A DNA stretch of 64,000 nucleotides from Oscheius dolichura (Eukaryota > Nematoda > Chromadorea > Rhabditida > Rhabditidae). The translations under genes were made by a program, and so were the position numbers. Shown here piece by piece: positions 34,301 through 46,927 of the stretch. The DNA lies in the NCBI GenBank assembly GCA_932521035.1, contig OW051497.1, positions 3,038,001-3,102,000 of the forward strand, given 5' to 3'. The notes under the pieces were generated by a model, which was not told the origin of the DNA, made no database searches, and was given only the letters and a program-made list of their open reading frames with translations. Numbering within the stretch: the first letter of the stretch is position 1; the number at the start of each line of letters is the position of its first letter.

Positions 34301-34753
34301 TTGGCCAGTTGGAATCCTACTCTTTCACCTTGGAAAACAGCCCAGTTACGTGTTCAAACGAACAATTCTCTGGCAGCGGTGCACGAAGTTCCTTCTCCGG
34401 TACCTACTGTCTCCTCTCAAGTTACTTCTCCTATGAAGAAGTACCCGTCAGCTTCTGATGTTAGGTAAGTGTTCCGCGTTAGGCTCAAGAAGCTTAGAAT
34501 TTGCAGTACCAGTGATTATAAGACTGATGATGATCTCGACGGGGTGGGAAAGACCCGTCAAAGTTGCGGGTTGTTGTCGAAGGAGTTTGATATTATGTCT
34601 GATAGGTACTGTACCCCACACTTCATTTCTGAAACCTCGTTCAGATCAAATATGGCAGATTCGGGTTACGATCGTTCTCAACAAGACGACTCTCTGGTCA
34701 TAAAGATAGAGCCGATCGTTGAAGACATCGACGAGCAGACGTCATTCGTCTAA
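31351..34753 (+). CDS. two-pore-domain (TWK) potassium channel
   Basis: A K2P channel subunit carrying background K+ current at the plasma membrane. The start at 31351 lies 5 nt after a TTTCAG acceptor. In order: M1 (VSVWLPFAILILYTLFGASI), an extracellular cap with N-glycosylation sites (NQTT, NLT), pore 1 (MFYAGQLYTTIGYGYPTTKT), M2 (IFYILFGIPIFLVIL), a cytosolic linker rich in K/R, M3 (PISIALFMLIFWILFSATLL), pore 2 (YFVSISTVGLGDIVF) and M4 (YNFGLILVGLALLSMCFNLI). Both filter sequences (TIGYG, TVGLG) are intact. A long cytosolic tail over many short exons includes ALEKLFNRLLDEYIEEIEKM, an acidic run (EESESEDDEDEETEE) and Ser/Thr-rich segments, ending VEDIDEQTSFV. AATAAA is at 34887-34892. The exact TWK subtype cannot be told. 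Confidence 0.9.
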
Positions 34754-36180
34754 AAGACGTTTCCTTTCTTTCATCCGGTTTTCCAAAAACTGTTTTCTAC
34801 GTTGTGATCTATTACAGGTTGTGAAGATATCACCATGCTTCTTTTGCCAGTAGTTTTCTATCCATGACAAAGTCTATTCTATTGACAATAAAGCTTTATC
34901 TGCAGGCTGTCTTATTCTGGACAGGATAGCCCTCAGTAAGGTGCGGTAAGACAGATAATCTTAGGATTAGTCGATGTTTCCCTCAACGGGAGTGTCGGAA
35001 TAAGGAAACAATCGGGCGCTCCCCTTGTTGACCCTACTGGTGTGCTCTTCTTTCTGCGCACCATTCCTCACAGTAGCCGCCGCCGAATAAGATAAACATG
35101 GATATTCCCGTATCATCCCTCACAAGGCGGTACGAGGAAGTCTCTCCTAAGCTGTATCTTTACTGCTCCGGGTCGAAGGATAGGCTCGGACTGTAGAGAC
35201 AGAGAAAATGATGCAGAACACGAAATTTGACTTTTATAGGGGTTTTATACTCAAGATGGCCTTCTAGTGAATTAGTTGTTAGCAGCAAACCAACGAAGCA
35301 GACCGTAGCTAAATATTATCCTAATACGGCCTACTCCATCAAATGTGCTCTTTGCAACAGTACCGCCCGGCTATGACCGACCAACGACGCAGTTTCGCTT
35401 GCGTCAATGCTCTGCTTCTTAAAATATCTTGCCAAAAAAAATGAAAAAAATGGCTTGCTGTACGAAAGAAATGCATATCTAAACATCAAACGGATGCGGA
35501 AACATATGTCATCGAAAGTTCTGTGCTCTAATCCACACCATCGCATTCAACAAGCAAATCAACATTGACTCATAATCGTGTTCGATTAACGTACTCCTGA
35601 GAGCGAGTTCAGTGGCATCGGATGTCAAGTAGATAATCCGTACCGTAAATAGTCCCGGCTATCAGTGGATATTCGGGTTATGCAGACTATTTGTGAAAAT
35701 ACAGTATTCTCTTCGTTGCGTCAGCGCAAACATGAACCCTCGTGGCCTCCCACGTTCGTATACTCTAACAGATTGGGAAACCTGATGCTCCCTACTGGTT
35801 GAAGGCAGGGTGGATTATGCATGGGAACTGTTGGAACTTGGGCATGGGCTCGAAGCGATAGCCTTTCCAGAATCCAACAAACTTTCCGGGAACAAAGGAA
35901 AACAACGTCAGCAGAAGAGTGGGGAAAGATTTTGAAATACTGCTTACTGTACAAGGGTTATTTGGGGGCAAGCTGTCATCGAACAGCTTCTCATTTCGAA
36001 ATTCGTATTTTTAGAATAGTACATTCTAGGATGTCTTCACACTTCTGGCCTGAAAGCTGCGCTGTATTCTCAATTGTTAGGACACGTCACGCCAGACAGA
36101 TCAAGATCGGAAGACTGTCCAAAGGTTATGAAAAGGATTCTTTATCCTACGGAGGTGTCAAACACGCTAGAGCTCCCCAT
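34754..36180. other. intergenic region upstream of ceh-22
   Basis: The 3' UTR of the K+ channel gene (AATAAA at 34887) followed by about 1.2 kb without a recognisable gene. Probably part of the ceh-22 regulatory region. Confidence 0.4.
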
Positions 36181-36520
36181 TGAACAGGAAACACGATCCC
36201 CGACGGAAGTGTTGCCAACAAGAGAAGGGATATCCTACAGCCTATGGAAAACAATGCCAACAGACCTTTTGTGGCTTTCTAGAACTCTACAAAGACGAAC
36301 AGAGACCAAAATTTACATCAGTGGAAATACTTGACTTTGCAGTCTACAGGCGCCGGCAAATCACCAAAGAGCGCGAAAAAGCTGCCGCAAAAGAGCTGCA
36401 GGAAGCCGGTAAAGGAGGGAGAAAAAGATACAGGGTTGATAGAGCAGAGGAGATCAAGACAAGACGAGATTTCGGTGGCAAAGATGTTGTGAGTGACGAT
36501 GAGAGGCCTTCTCAACGTGA
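36181..36520 (+). other. possible orphan coding exon(s)
   Basis: An open frame that ends at a good donor (CTTCTCAAC then GTGAGTGTCC near 36519) encodes a strongly basic, helical stretch: RRRQITKEREKAAAKELQEA, GKGGRKRYRVDRAEEIKTRR, DFGGKDVVSDDERPSQ. The residue pattern looks coding. A possible next exon follows TTTTTTCCTGGACCAG near 36689 but reaches a stop soon. It could be a separate small gene or an alternative 5' exon of ceh-22. No family is recognised. Confidence 0.3.
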
Positions 36521-36927
36521 GTGTCCTGCTGAGTGTCGCCGCGCCGCCACTTCCCATCCCCGTTATCCTACCCGACGATGGCTTTCTCCTTTCTTCTTTG
36601 GCCTTTCCCTTAACTCGTAAGCTCCCTACACTACTTTACTCTGTACCGTACTGTCTTCAAAGTTGAATCCATTTTTTCCTGGACCAGGAGCGTGTTGCCG
36701 AGGCTCTGCTTCTCTTCCGTCAGTACATTCTGAACTTTTGAAACATTGCCTCATATTTTTCTAGCCTTTGACCATCTCAAGTTTTTGACACATTACCCTT
36801 ATCTAACAGTGATAATTAGCTTCCATAATGTGGGCGTGCAACTACGGTACCCCCTTGGGCGTGTGTGTCTACGGTAGCGCACCACAGGGGCGGAGCGGTT
36901 GGTCGTCAATTGCTCTCCAAGTCGAGT

Positions 36928-39784
36928 ATGTTCAACGTACCGGCCCTTGTGGGCACTTCCAGCCCTTCGGCCACTATTCAGAATGACCAGCTCACTCCTG
37001 GAAGCATCGCACCTCCTCAAGAACCCAAGTATGTCTTGTTCTCGGCTGGCTTCTTTTATTTTCCTTGTCCACCCTGAGTCACTTTAGAGTTTTCAGGCCG
37101 TCTAAATGGGATACCCAATCTACAGCTTTTCAAGCACCACAGTCCAGCTCCTGGACAGAACACCTTCCCTTGTTAGCAGGTACAGTATCTAGTTTTGAAT
37201 CGTCAGCCTGTCCTAAACTCCGGGGGCTCTTTCGAGTAGCTGTGAAGGACCCTACCTAATTGTAATACCTTTCCAACTTATACAAAAGTCTACATCCCAA
37301 AGTCTTCTCCTCTTTCGGTCTTCTTTAATCGTACAATTGAAATCGCGCCTATTTCCTTCTAGCCTTTATTAGCTTCTTCCATTAGACATTAGCCACCGAA
37401 CACCATTAGATGGGCTCTCCCTTTACTTCGCAGCCTATTCCCATATAGAATACAAGCATCATCTATTTCGCCTCGACGAGTAACAGTGTCACTAATGACT
37501 GTCCAAACTATTTCCGTGTTTTATTGTTGAAATAGTCGACGGCTCTCTAAAAGGGATTATCTAATTGTGAAAGTTATTGTGTTGTTCCGCTGCTACGCCA
37601 TTCCACTCCACTTATGGATTAAGGCTCATCTCAGTACCTCGGTGGAGGAACCCCATTTGGATAGTAATCCTGTTGATGCGACCCTCCTTCTCACATTTCT
37701 TCACCCGGCTAAACGTTTATAAGCTACCTTTTACGCTGATGAGGCCCAACAAAATAGCGTCTCTTCCGTTTTTTCAACTCCTTCCAAAGTACTGTGGCGG
37801 CGGTCAAAGTTATCTATTTAGTTTTTTTACTTTTCCCACGCGATTTGAAACAGCTGTCAAACTGTTTAGTCGAAGCTGTCAATGAGTCGCGTAACCACAC
37901 ACCGTCGAGAGCTTTAGCACTGATTCCACTCAACTGCCACAATGAAATCTATCCACCGCTCAAGAGGTCCCACTTCTAGGCAGCGCTCTTTTCATAGTTG
38001 TCAATTTCCCTCTTCACTAAGCTCTGCCGAATCAGAGGAAGAGAATAATGACTGTAGGTTTTGAACGTTCTCTAGTTTCACGACCCTTCACACTTTTCAC
38101 TACCAAAATGAATCTTTTTGAAGTGGCAGAAGTTAATCTCCCAAAGGAGTAGAGCATATTTGCCAGAAGCTGTTTTGATCCGCCAATTACCGGCACTTAA
38201 CTTCCTCCCACAATTGGAAGTGTTGTCGCATTTGGGTAGATTACTTCGAGCTAATAAGGATAAGGGCTTGGGGGCGGCTGCCGACTGTGTGCTCTACAGT
38301 AACCAAGTCTCCCCATCGGGAGCGCTATTTCTTCGCTCGTGTTGTTTGTATTACATTCTCTTATGTTCACGAACAGACACACAAACAGAGCTTCGCTGCA
38401 GAGCCGCCGTTATCTGCGTGTATCCATTGGGATAACTGATAAGCGCGAGGGATCCTTAGGCAAACGATAAAAAAGAGAGCGTCTCACAGGAACTTTCAAC
38501 TTTTACCTTGAAGTTTTTGACAAACAAATGTTATCAGTAGAAACAAAATGATCTTCAGTCACCGCTTCTTGACATAGAATAGTCTCCATTTGAAAAATAT
38601 GCGAAGGATACTGCAGGCAGCAATTTGCTTCAACGAGTTTAGACTTTTGAAGTTTTTAAAAGGCACTGGAATCTGGGGCACGCCCTCCTCTTCTTTTGTC
38701 TCAATATCCAATTTAATCTATGCTTGTATTTCTTTACCTGGACGGTAATCCAGAAATCGATAGGGGATACTTCACGAGAGGCTGGCAAACAGTCCTCAAG
38801 TGATAATCAAACTACAACCATCGGGAATAGCTGCGAACGGTTCCAAGCCGCAGATATTCGGCATCAATATGCGTTATCATAATCGAGAATTTCAGGCTAT
38901 TCTGCGACGCCTGCCTTCAGTTTGGACCAGAATGGAGCTTCCTACCCGTACGACGCTACTAACTACTTCCAAACAAGTAACTTGACTTCGCCTGGAACGT
39001 CGATGTATTCCCTTCCTCCAGCTGACCCCTTCCAACGAAGTGATGGGATGCTGCTGAGCAATGAAGAAGACAAGCCTCTGGGTGATAAGAATAGGTAAGA
39101 GCGGATTTAGTGAAAAATACAGTTGTTGTTCAGTACCAAGGCTGACGACGATGATGAAGCCGTTGACGAAGAAGATGGGGATGAGGAAGACGAGAGTGGT
39201 AAACGGAAGAAGAGGAAGAGAAGGGTCCTCTTCACCAAGGCTCAAACCTACGAATTGGAAAGGCGTTTTCGGAATCAACGTTACCTCAGCGCACCGGAAA
39301 GAGAAACATTGGCGATGCAGATAAGGTTAACCCCGACACAAGTCAAGATCTGGTTTCAAAATCACAGGTAGATCCACCCCGAAGTTCTTTTATAGTGAGT
39401 ATTTCAGGTACAAGACCAAGAAGACAATGCAAGAGAAAGGCATCAACCCCAACCTTTTGGGAGTTCCAACGGCCAACTCTTTCACCTCTCCCGCATCCGC
39501 CGCCTTTTCCGCAAGAAGTTTCCGAATGCCATTGATGCCCAATCTTCCGCTACCTGTACCAGTACGAGATCCGAAGAATTGCTCAGCCGACCCAACGGGC
39601 TTCGGAGCAGCGTTTGGAGCATCAGCTAACGGGTTAGTTATTCGTCTGACCGCTTATAAGATTCAGGTTTAGGTATCTCTCAGCTGCTTCGACCGGCTAC
39701 CTTCCTCAGGCAGGATACCTCTCCTCCCAAGCAGCTCCCCCGACAACAACTTATATGAATATGACCAATCCTCCCTGGTGGTAA
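36928..39784 (+). CDS. ceh-22: NK-2 class homeobox protein CEH-22 (NKX2-5/tinman type)
   Basis: A homeodomain transcription factor; in C. elegans ceh-22 drives pharyngeal muscle genes. The start at 36928 opens with MFNVPALVG, which matches the N-terminus of CEH-22 (MFNV.AL). The next exons carry [12 protein letters not shown]...LPLLAG, then, after a 1.7-kb intron, [20 protein letters not shown] and [20 protein letters not shown]. An acidic run ([19 protein letters not shown]) precedes the homeodomain: [56 protein letters not shown], with the YKTKK end on the following exon. The NK-2 hallmark Tyr at homeodomain position 54 (NHRYK) is present. The C-terminus contains [11 protein letters not shown] and ends TNPPWW, as in CEH-22. 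The last splice, near 39633-39666, was fixed by phase. Confidence 0.95.
37178..38895 (+). promoter_or_regulatory. large ceh-22 intron with NK-2-type sites
   Basis: The intron between the LPLLAG exon and the GYSATPAF exon is about 1.7 kb, far longer than its neighbours. It contains several CACTTAA/TNAAGTG sequences of the kind NK-2 homeodomains bind: TGAAGTG at 38119-38125, CACTTAA at 38194-38200 and TCAAGTG at 38796-38802. These short matches also occur by chance. An intronic enhancer with autoregulation is inference only. Confidence 0.3.
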
Positions 39785-40748
39785 ATGTGCCATATCCCAT
39801 ATCCCGTTCTATCTTCAGTTCTGCTCAAAAAACAATGTGCTAAAATTCATGTAAAGATATTATGTGTCATAGTAAAGCAAAAACTACAAATTAGCGTTTT
39901 TAAAAGAAAGCATTTGCCGAAACCCCTTCTCTTCGGAAATAAGGCGGTCTAATCGGCTACATCAGCTTTTTTTTATTTTTGGTATTTTTTGAAGAAGTAC
40001 TGAAGGGTGCCAGAAGTACCTGTATAACTGAAAAACGGAACCTTTGTACCATAACTTCCGGTTGAGAGGGAGAAATGAGTCTCCGAACATTTGATCCTAT
40101 ATTGGTGACAGCTGTATTCCCCAGGAGTTTTCAAAAACAAAAAGATCAAGCTGTTAAGTTCCCCAGCTGTTGCTATAGAAATAACATTTTATTGGAGCAA
40201 GAGAACGCCAGGCATCGGCCCCCCGCGTTCTAATTAGAAAGATCAATCGCTGGCAGTATGCTTGTACCATTTGCCGTTACATTAGAGGTCACCCCGAGTC
40301 GGCCCCTGCCATCGATTATGACATTTTCCTTGTGCTTTGTATCAAGTTTTGTGTTTGGGCACGCTAGATACATTTGCTCGCACAAGCGAATTTAGAAACA
40401 ACACTCGAGTCTAGCTGTTTGCTGATAAAAGGGCCTTATTTACGAGTTGGCTTGACATTCCCCCATCGCTTGCCGAAATCTGCGTGTTCGAAAAGTTGCG
40501 TCTAATGTCAATCGGTCATAGAGCAGTTGGCAGGTCAACATTGCCCCGAAACTCTACAAACAACTGGCCGAATGAAGATAAATTCGCCATTTCCGCCAGG
40601 TTCAGAGCATTTCTTGCGTAGATCTAAGACTTTTCTTGACCTTTCCCCTTATCATGTCAAGAATTGTTTGTGTCGCTTCTGTTCTTCCTTGATTACCCAT
40701 TTCTTTTCGTTCTTTCTATTTCAAAGCACGCCATAGTGCTTTCAGGTG
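39785..40748. other. intergenic region, upstream of the epoxide hydrolase pair
   Basis: The 3' UTR of ceh-22 and the promoter of the epoxide hydrolase pair. No coding exon is supported. A TTTCAG acceptor lies 3 nt before the ATG at 40749. Confidence 0.4.
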
Positions 40749-42572
40749 ATGAGCAAATGGAGCGTGGCGGTGATCCTCGCGATTGCAGGCATAGCCATTG
40801 CTAAATATTGGTTCCACGAAAGAGATTATTCCGTAAGTTTGTAGTTACACACCGCTTATCACTTTAAACAATTTTAGAAGTACCTTGAAGAAGCCAAAGG
40901 CCCCCATTATTATGGAAAAGGCAGTCTTAAACAGGACGAACTGACCATTCATCCGTTCACAATAAAAGTGGAGGATGAGGTTCTTGTGGATCTGAAGAAT
41001 CGTCTTAAAAACGCGAGAATAACTCATGTGCCACTGACGGATGCAAACGACTTCTGGTATGGGTTCAATTCCCATTATTTGAAGGAAGTCAGGGTAAGCG
41101 CTGCCGTCCTCCTCGTTGCAAAAAAGCATTTATTTCAGGACTATTGGCTAAACAAATACGACTGGAAAAAGCAGGAAAAACTCCTCAACACTTTCAAACA
41201 TTACAAGACACAAATTGAAGGACTCCAGGTGACTATTTCTTGAATTACACATATATATTCTCTTCCTTTACAGATCCACTTTATTCGTGCTCATCCACCA
41301 GCAAAGAAGTACAAGCAAGTGTTTCCGATCCTGTTGGCTCATGGCTGGCCAGGAAATGTCTTTGAATTCTACAAGATTATCCCAATTTTGAGCGATCCTA
41401 AGGCGCACGGAGTCGATACAGACGTAATTTATTGTTGTAAAGTTAAATTTCGTCACAGATTGCCTTCGAAGTCGTTGCTCCCTCGATTCCTGGATACGGA
41501 TGGTCTGAAGCGGCTCATAAAAGGGGATTGAGTCAACTGGCGACTGCTCGAATCTTCACAAAACTGATGCACCGCCTGCAACACAAGCAATTCTACATAC
41601 AGGGAGGAGATTGGGGATCGATGATTACCGCTCTGATGTCTAAAGTCTATCCTGAGAGGCAGGTTCTTTTTTGTAATCCTTACCCTTTCGATTCAGCATA
41701 CTTGGCCTTCATCTCAACACTGTCTTCGCCACCGCCAGTGAGCCATACATTTTCGTCTACGATTTCCTTGCGTCGATCTTCCCCAAGGTGACTTCTAGTT
41801 GTATTTAAAACAGTTACCCTTCAGGTATTCCTCTCTTCACCCGCTCTTCAAAAATCCCACAGCGCCCTCAGCAAACTAGGAACAATGTTCATTGAATCCG
41901 GATATATGCACCTCCAAGCGACTAGACCCGACACTGTTGGTAGGTTCTACTCTACAATTTGTTTTGCTTGCCTGGGAAGGCTGGTATCAGTCTTTCTTTT
42001 CTTTCTTATCTAGAGTGCTGCAAAAGAGGAGACAATGTTCATGAAAGATAATGGTATTTAGGCACTGGATTGAACGACTCGCCGATTGGATTAGCTGCCT
42101 ATATCTTGGAGAAATTCTCCGTCTGGACCAATACGGAGCATCGCAACCTGCCTGATGGTGGTCTGACCAAGTTTGTTACATATCCGTTTGTTATAAATAT
42201 TTGTTATAGGAAATACACTCTGGACGAGCTCTTGACGCTTGTTATGATCTACTGGACAAACGGAAACATTGCCAATTCTCAGCGCTATTACAGGGAGTTC
42301 TTTACAGACGAGAACCTCAGAGTCCTTATGGAGTACGTTTCGCAAAGTTCTGTTTTATAATTGTTTTCAGACGCTACGTACCAACTCCAACAGCCCATGC
42401 TAGCGGAATGAACGAATTCTTTGATAAAACCCCTCTAGAAATCACCCGCCATCTCTTCAACCTCACCCATTACACCGAACTCGCAGACGTTGGTCACTTC
42501 GCTGCTTTCGAGGAGCCCGAGAAACTAGCTAAAGATATCTTCTCGTTTGTACATTCATTGCAGAAAAAGTAA
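40749..42572 (+). CDS. microsomal-type epoxide hydrolase (EPHX1-like), copy 1
   Basis: Hydrolyses epoxides to diols at the ER membrane. About nine exons. An N-terminal membrane anchor (SVAVILAIAGIAIAKYWFHE) precedes the EPHX1 N-terminal region ([20 protein letters not shown]). The alpha/beta fold shows the oxyanion motif [18 protein letters not shown], the strand [15 protein letters not shown], the nucleophile Asp in QGGDWGSMI, the cap region [20 protein letters not shown] and [20 protein letters not shown], and the final His in [21 protein letters not shown] Glu in MNEFFDKTP sits where the family's charge-relay Glu is expected. The intron after KVYPE must use a GC donor (GAGAG|GCAGGT near 41659). 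The TTTCAG 3 nt before the ATG suggests trans-splicing. The known family metabolises xenobiotics or lipid epoxides. Confidence 0.9.
41131..41530 (+). repeat. near-identical block shared with copy 2 (conversion tract)
   Basis: From TATTTCAGGACTATTGG onward this block matches 43102-43500 almost base for base, including a whole intron (GTGACTATTTCTTGAATTAC...TTTACAG). The flanking exons and introns of the two genes differ clearly. This suggests recent gene conversion or unequal exchange. Confidence 0.85.
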
Positions 42573-42716
42573 ATATAGATTTATTTCTAATTTTTATTGA
42601 CTCCTCTTGAAGCGGGGTAGAGATTATCCTATTTACGTTTCTTACGAAAATCTACAAATTTTCTTATCCACTTTCCTTTTTTTAAATTCTATGTCAAGTC
42701 GTTTCTCTTTCAGGTG

Positions 42717-44525
42717 ATGAGCAAATGGATCCTGACCATGGTCGTTGCGGCCGCAGGCATAGTTATTGGTAAATTTTTGTTCCACGAGACAGACTATTCA
42801 GTAAGTTATATATAGTTGATTATATGCTTTTTTGACAATCCATATTTTAGAAATATCTCGAAGAAGCTAGAAGTAGCCATTATTATGGAAAAGGCGAGCA
42901 AAAACAGGACGAGCTGGCCATACATCCGTTTACGATAAAAGTGGAAGAAGACGTTCTTCATGATTTGAAAAATCGCCTTAAAAATGCGAGAATAACCCAT
43001 GAACCCCTGACTGATGCAAACGACTTTTGGTACGGATTCAACCCACATTATTTAAAGGAAGTCAAGGTAAGCGGCCGGCTTTTCTCAATACAGAAACAAT
43101 TTATTTCAGGACTATTGGCTAAACAAATACGACTGGAAAAAGCAGGAAAAACTCCTCAACACTTTCAAACATTACAAGACACAAATTGAAGGACTCCAGG
43201 TGACTATTTCTTGAATTACACATATATATTCTCTTCCTTTACAGATCCACTTTATTCGTGCTCATCCACCAGCAAAGAAGTACAAGCAAGTGTTTCCGAT
43301 CCTGTTGGCTCATGGCTGGCCAGGAAATGTCTTCGAATTCTACAAGATTATCCCAATTTTGAGTGATCCTAAGGCGCACGGAGTGGATACAGATGTAATT
43401 TCTTTGCGTAACTTTAAATTTCGTCACAGATTGCCTTCGAAGTCGTTGCTCCCTCGATTCCTGGATACGGATGGTCTGAAGCGGCTCATAAAAGGGGATT
43501 GAGTCAACTGGCCACTGCTCGAATCTTCACAAAACTGATGCACCGCCTGCAACACAAACAATATTACTTGCAGGGAGGGGATTGGGGAGCGATGATCACC
43601 TCTCTCATTACTAAGATTTATCCCGAGGAGTAGGTCCCTTATTCAAATTCAGTATATTCCTTTCAGTGTACTCGGAATTCATCGAAACACCATCGTTGCC
43701 CCTCCAACTAAACCGTTCGTTTTCTTCTACGATTTACTCGCAACTGCTTTTCCCAAGGTGATTTCTTCCACTTTTCGTATATTCTTCTGTTTAGCTCTTC
43801 CTCTCTTCAAAGGAGCTGCAAAAAACTCACAATGCCTTGAGTACAATCGGAACTACGATAGTTGAAACAGGGTACACGCATATTCAAGCGACAAGGCCCG
43901 ACACTGTCGGTGGGTTGAAGATTTTATGATTGCCTGCCTGCAATAACTGCTATGAGTCCTTTTCCATCATCTAGATATTTACGTTCTGTAAAAGAGGAAG
44001 CACAGTTTAGGAGTCGGATTGAACGATTCGCCTATTGGATTGGCTGCTTACATTCTGGAGAAATTCGCCGTTTGGACTAATGCGGACCATCGCAACTTGC
44101 CTGATGGAGGTCTGACCAAGTATCCCGTCATTTTGTGCTCGTTTTATGTTTCTCTTTAGGAAGTACACTCTTGATGAACTCCTGACGATCGTTATGATCT
44201 ATTGGATAAATGGAAATATCGTTCATTCTCAGCGGTACTATCGGGAATTTTTCACTGACTCAAATATGAAAGTAATTATGGAGTAAGCCTTTCACTATTC
44301 TTTTGCACAATTAACGCTATTAGACGCTATGTTTCGACTCCAAGCGCCCATGCCAGTGGAATGAACGAATTCTTCGACAAAACGCCTGTTGAAATCTCTC
44401 GCCACCTCTTCAACCTCACCCATTACACCGAGCTCGAAGATGTCGGTCACTTCGCTGCCTTCGAGGAGCCCGAGAAACTAGCTAAAGATATCTTCTCGTT
44501 TGTACATTCATTGCAGAAAAAGTAA
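42717..44525 (+). CDS. microsomal-type epoxide hydrolase (EPHX1-like), copy 2
   Basis: A paralogue of the gene at 40749-42572 with the same exon plan. N-terminal anchor: [20 protein letters not shown]. Core motifs: [25 protein letters not shown] (nucleophile Asp), [60 protein letters not shown] and [17 protein letters not shown] (His). All catalytic residues are kept. The intron after the KIYPE codons uses a normal GT donor (GAGGA|GTAGGT), unlike copy 1. The start ATG lies 3 nt after a TTTCAG, and only 145 bp separate it from the stop of copy 1, an operon-like distance in nematodes. No clear AATAAA follows either copy. The last 60 nt of coding sequence are also nearly identical to copy 1. Confidence 0.9.
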
Positions 44526-45664
44526 ATATTATATGTCTTCTTCTCGTGTATTGAGGGTTCCCGGAAGGTGTAAAGATCACTGATATTTACACTGAAAGTT
44601 CCTGACCAAGTAGAATTTGGCTTTCGACGACATGGAGCCTGAGAATGTAAACATGTTTACCTTTAGTTTCTTCAACAACAATAGCGCTGTGTTAAGAACG
44701 AGGTTTAGCTATGTTGCAGACATTTTCCAGAAACATGTTGTCCATATCTGGGCCAGTTTCAATCACCCACGAGAGTCGAATTCTTTTTGAGTTCCCTCAT
44801 TTTATTTTTTTTGATCTTTGTACTGTTGCTTTAAAAATATTGATCGTCATCGTGGCTCTGTCTAATCATCGCGTTCAGCGCCCTCGCTTCTCCTCGAAAA
44901 GCAAGCTTTCCACTCGTTTCGCTTTTAATTTTCCTATAAAAGGTAACGCGTCGATTCATTCGCAATTTGCGTGGCACCGTTCATCGATAATCTCTCTCCG
45001 TCCTTTCCTTCCATTCCACTTCATCATAACATGTATATTTTTCTATGCGCGTCCTCCTCTCGCCTCCTCTATCACTTGTTTACTCAAGCTGCCAACTCAA
45101 AACCGCTGGGCATGCTCTTATTTCCCTCATTTTACAAGAAAACGTTCTCTATTTTGGCATATCTATCAACGCTCTTGTTTGATACCAACATGGGATTGCC
45201 TACTCTCTATTGTTGCGGCCATTGTTCGTTGAGCAAAGAACGTAGTTCCTCGGCCTCTATTGATCATCTGAGGAGCGCGATAAGGAACGGCTCCGCCTAT
45301 AAACAACCCAACCACGTTGTTTTGTATCCTATTTTGAGCGCTTGGTCAGTCTCCCTTTCCTGGTCAGGACCATTCCCTCCAGTGACCTCTTCAAAAACAG
45401 CTCCAGATGCTTGTAGGTCTCGAAGGACATTCAAAAAGCGCCCTCACACTTTTAAATGACTTTAATCGTTTTTTGTGCATTCGATTTGCGCCATGGCTTT
45501 GTCGACGTCCTTGTTGGCAGAACGCACGTTTGACCGCTGGTGGTGCCATCGACCGCCGCGATTGTCGTAAACAACGCGCTCCCAACGACAACTCACCTCA
45601 AAAACTTTTCTCGCTCTCTTATTTTTTTTTTCAAATTCATTGATTTAATAGTAAAATTTCAGAC
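44526..45664. promoter_or_regulatory. upstream region of malate dehydrogenase
   Basis: A pyrimidine-rich region with a TATAAAAG at 44935-44942 and CCTATAAACAACC near 45296. An AATTTCAG acceptor lies 2 nt before the ATG at 45665, so the transcript has a 5' UTR intron or is trans-spliced. The long plus frame at 44711-45232 is judged spurious. Confidence 0.45.

Positions 45665-46927
<1,263 letters not shown>

Noticed and set aside
44711-45232. 173-residue plus open frame upstream of mdh-1
   Set aside because: It lies in the pyrimidine-rich promoter with a TATA box inside it. Composition (F, L, S, P) reflects the base bias, and an overlapping frame at 44971-45459 looks similar.
45391-45591. 66-residue minus frame near mdh-1
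   Set aside because: Shadow in promoter or 5' UTR DNA, with no splice or domain support.
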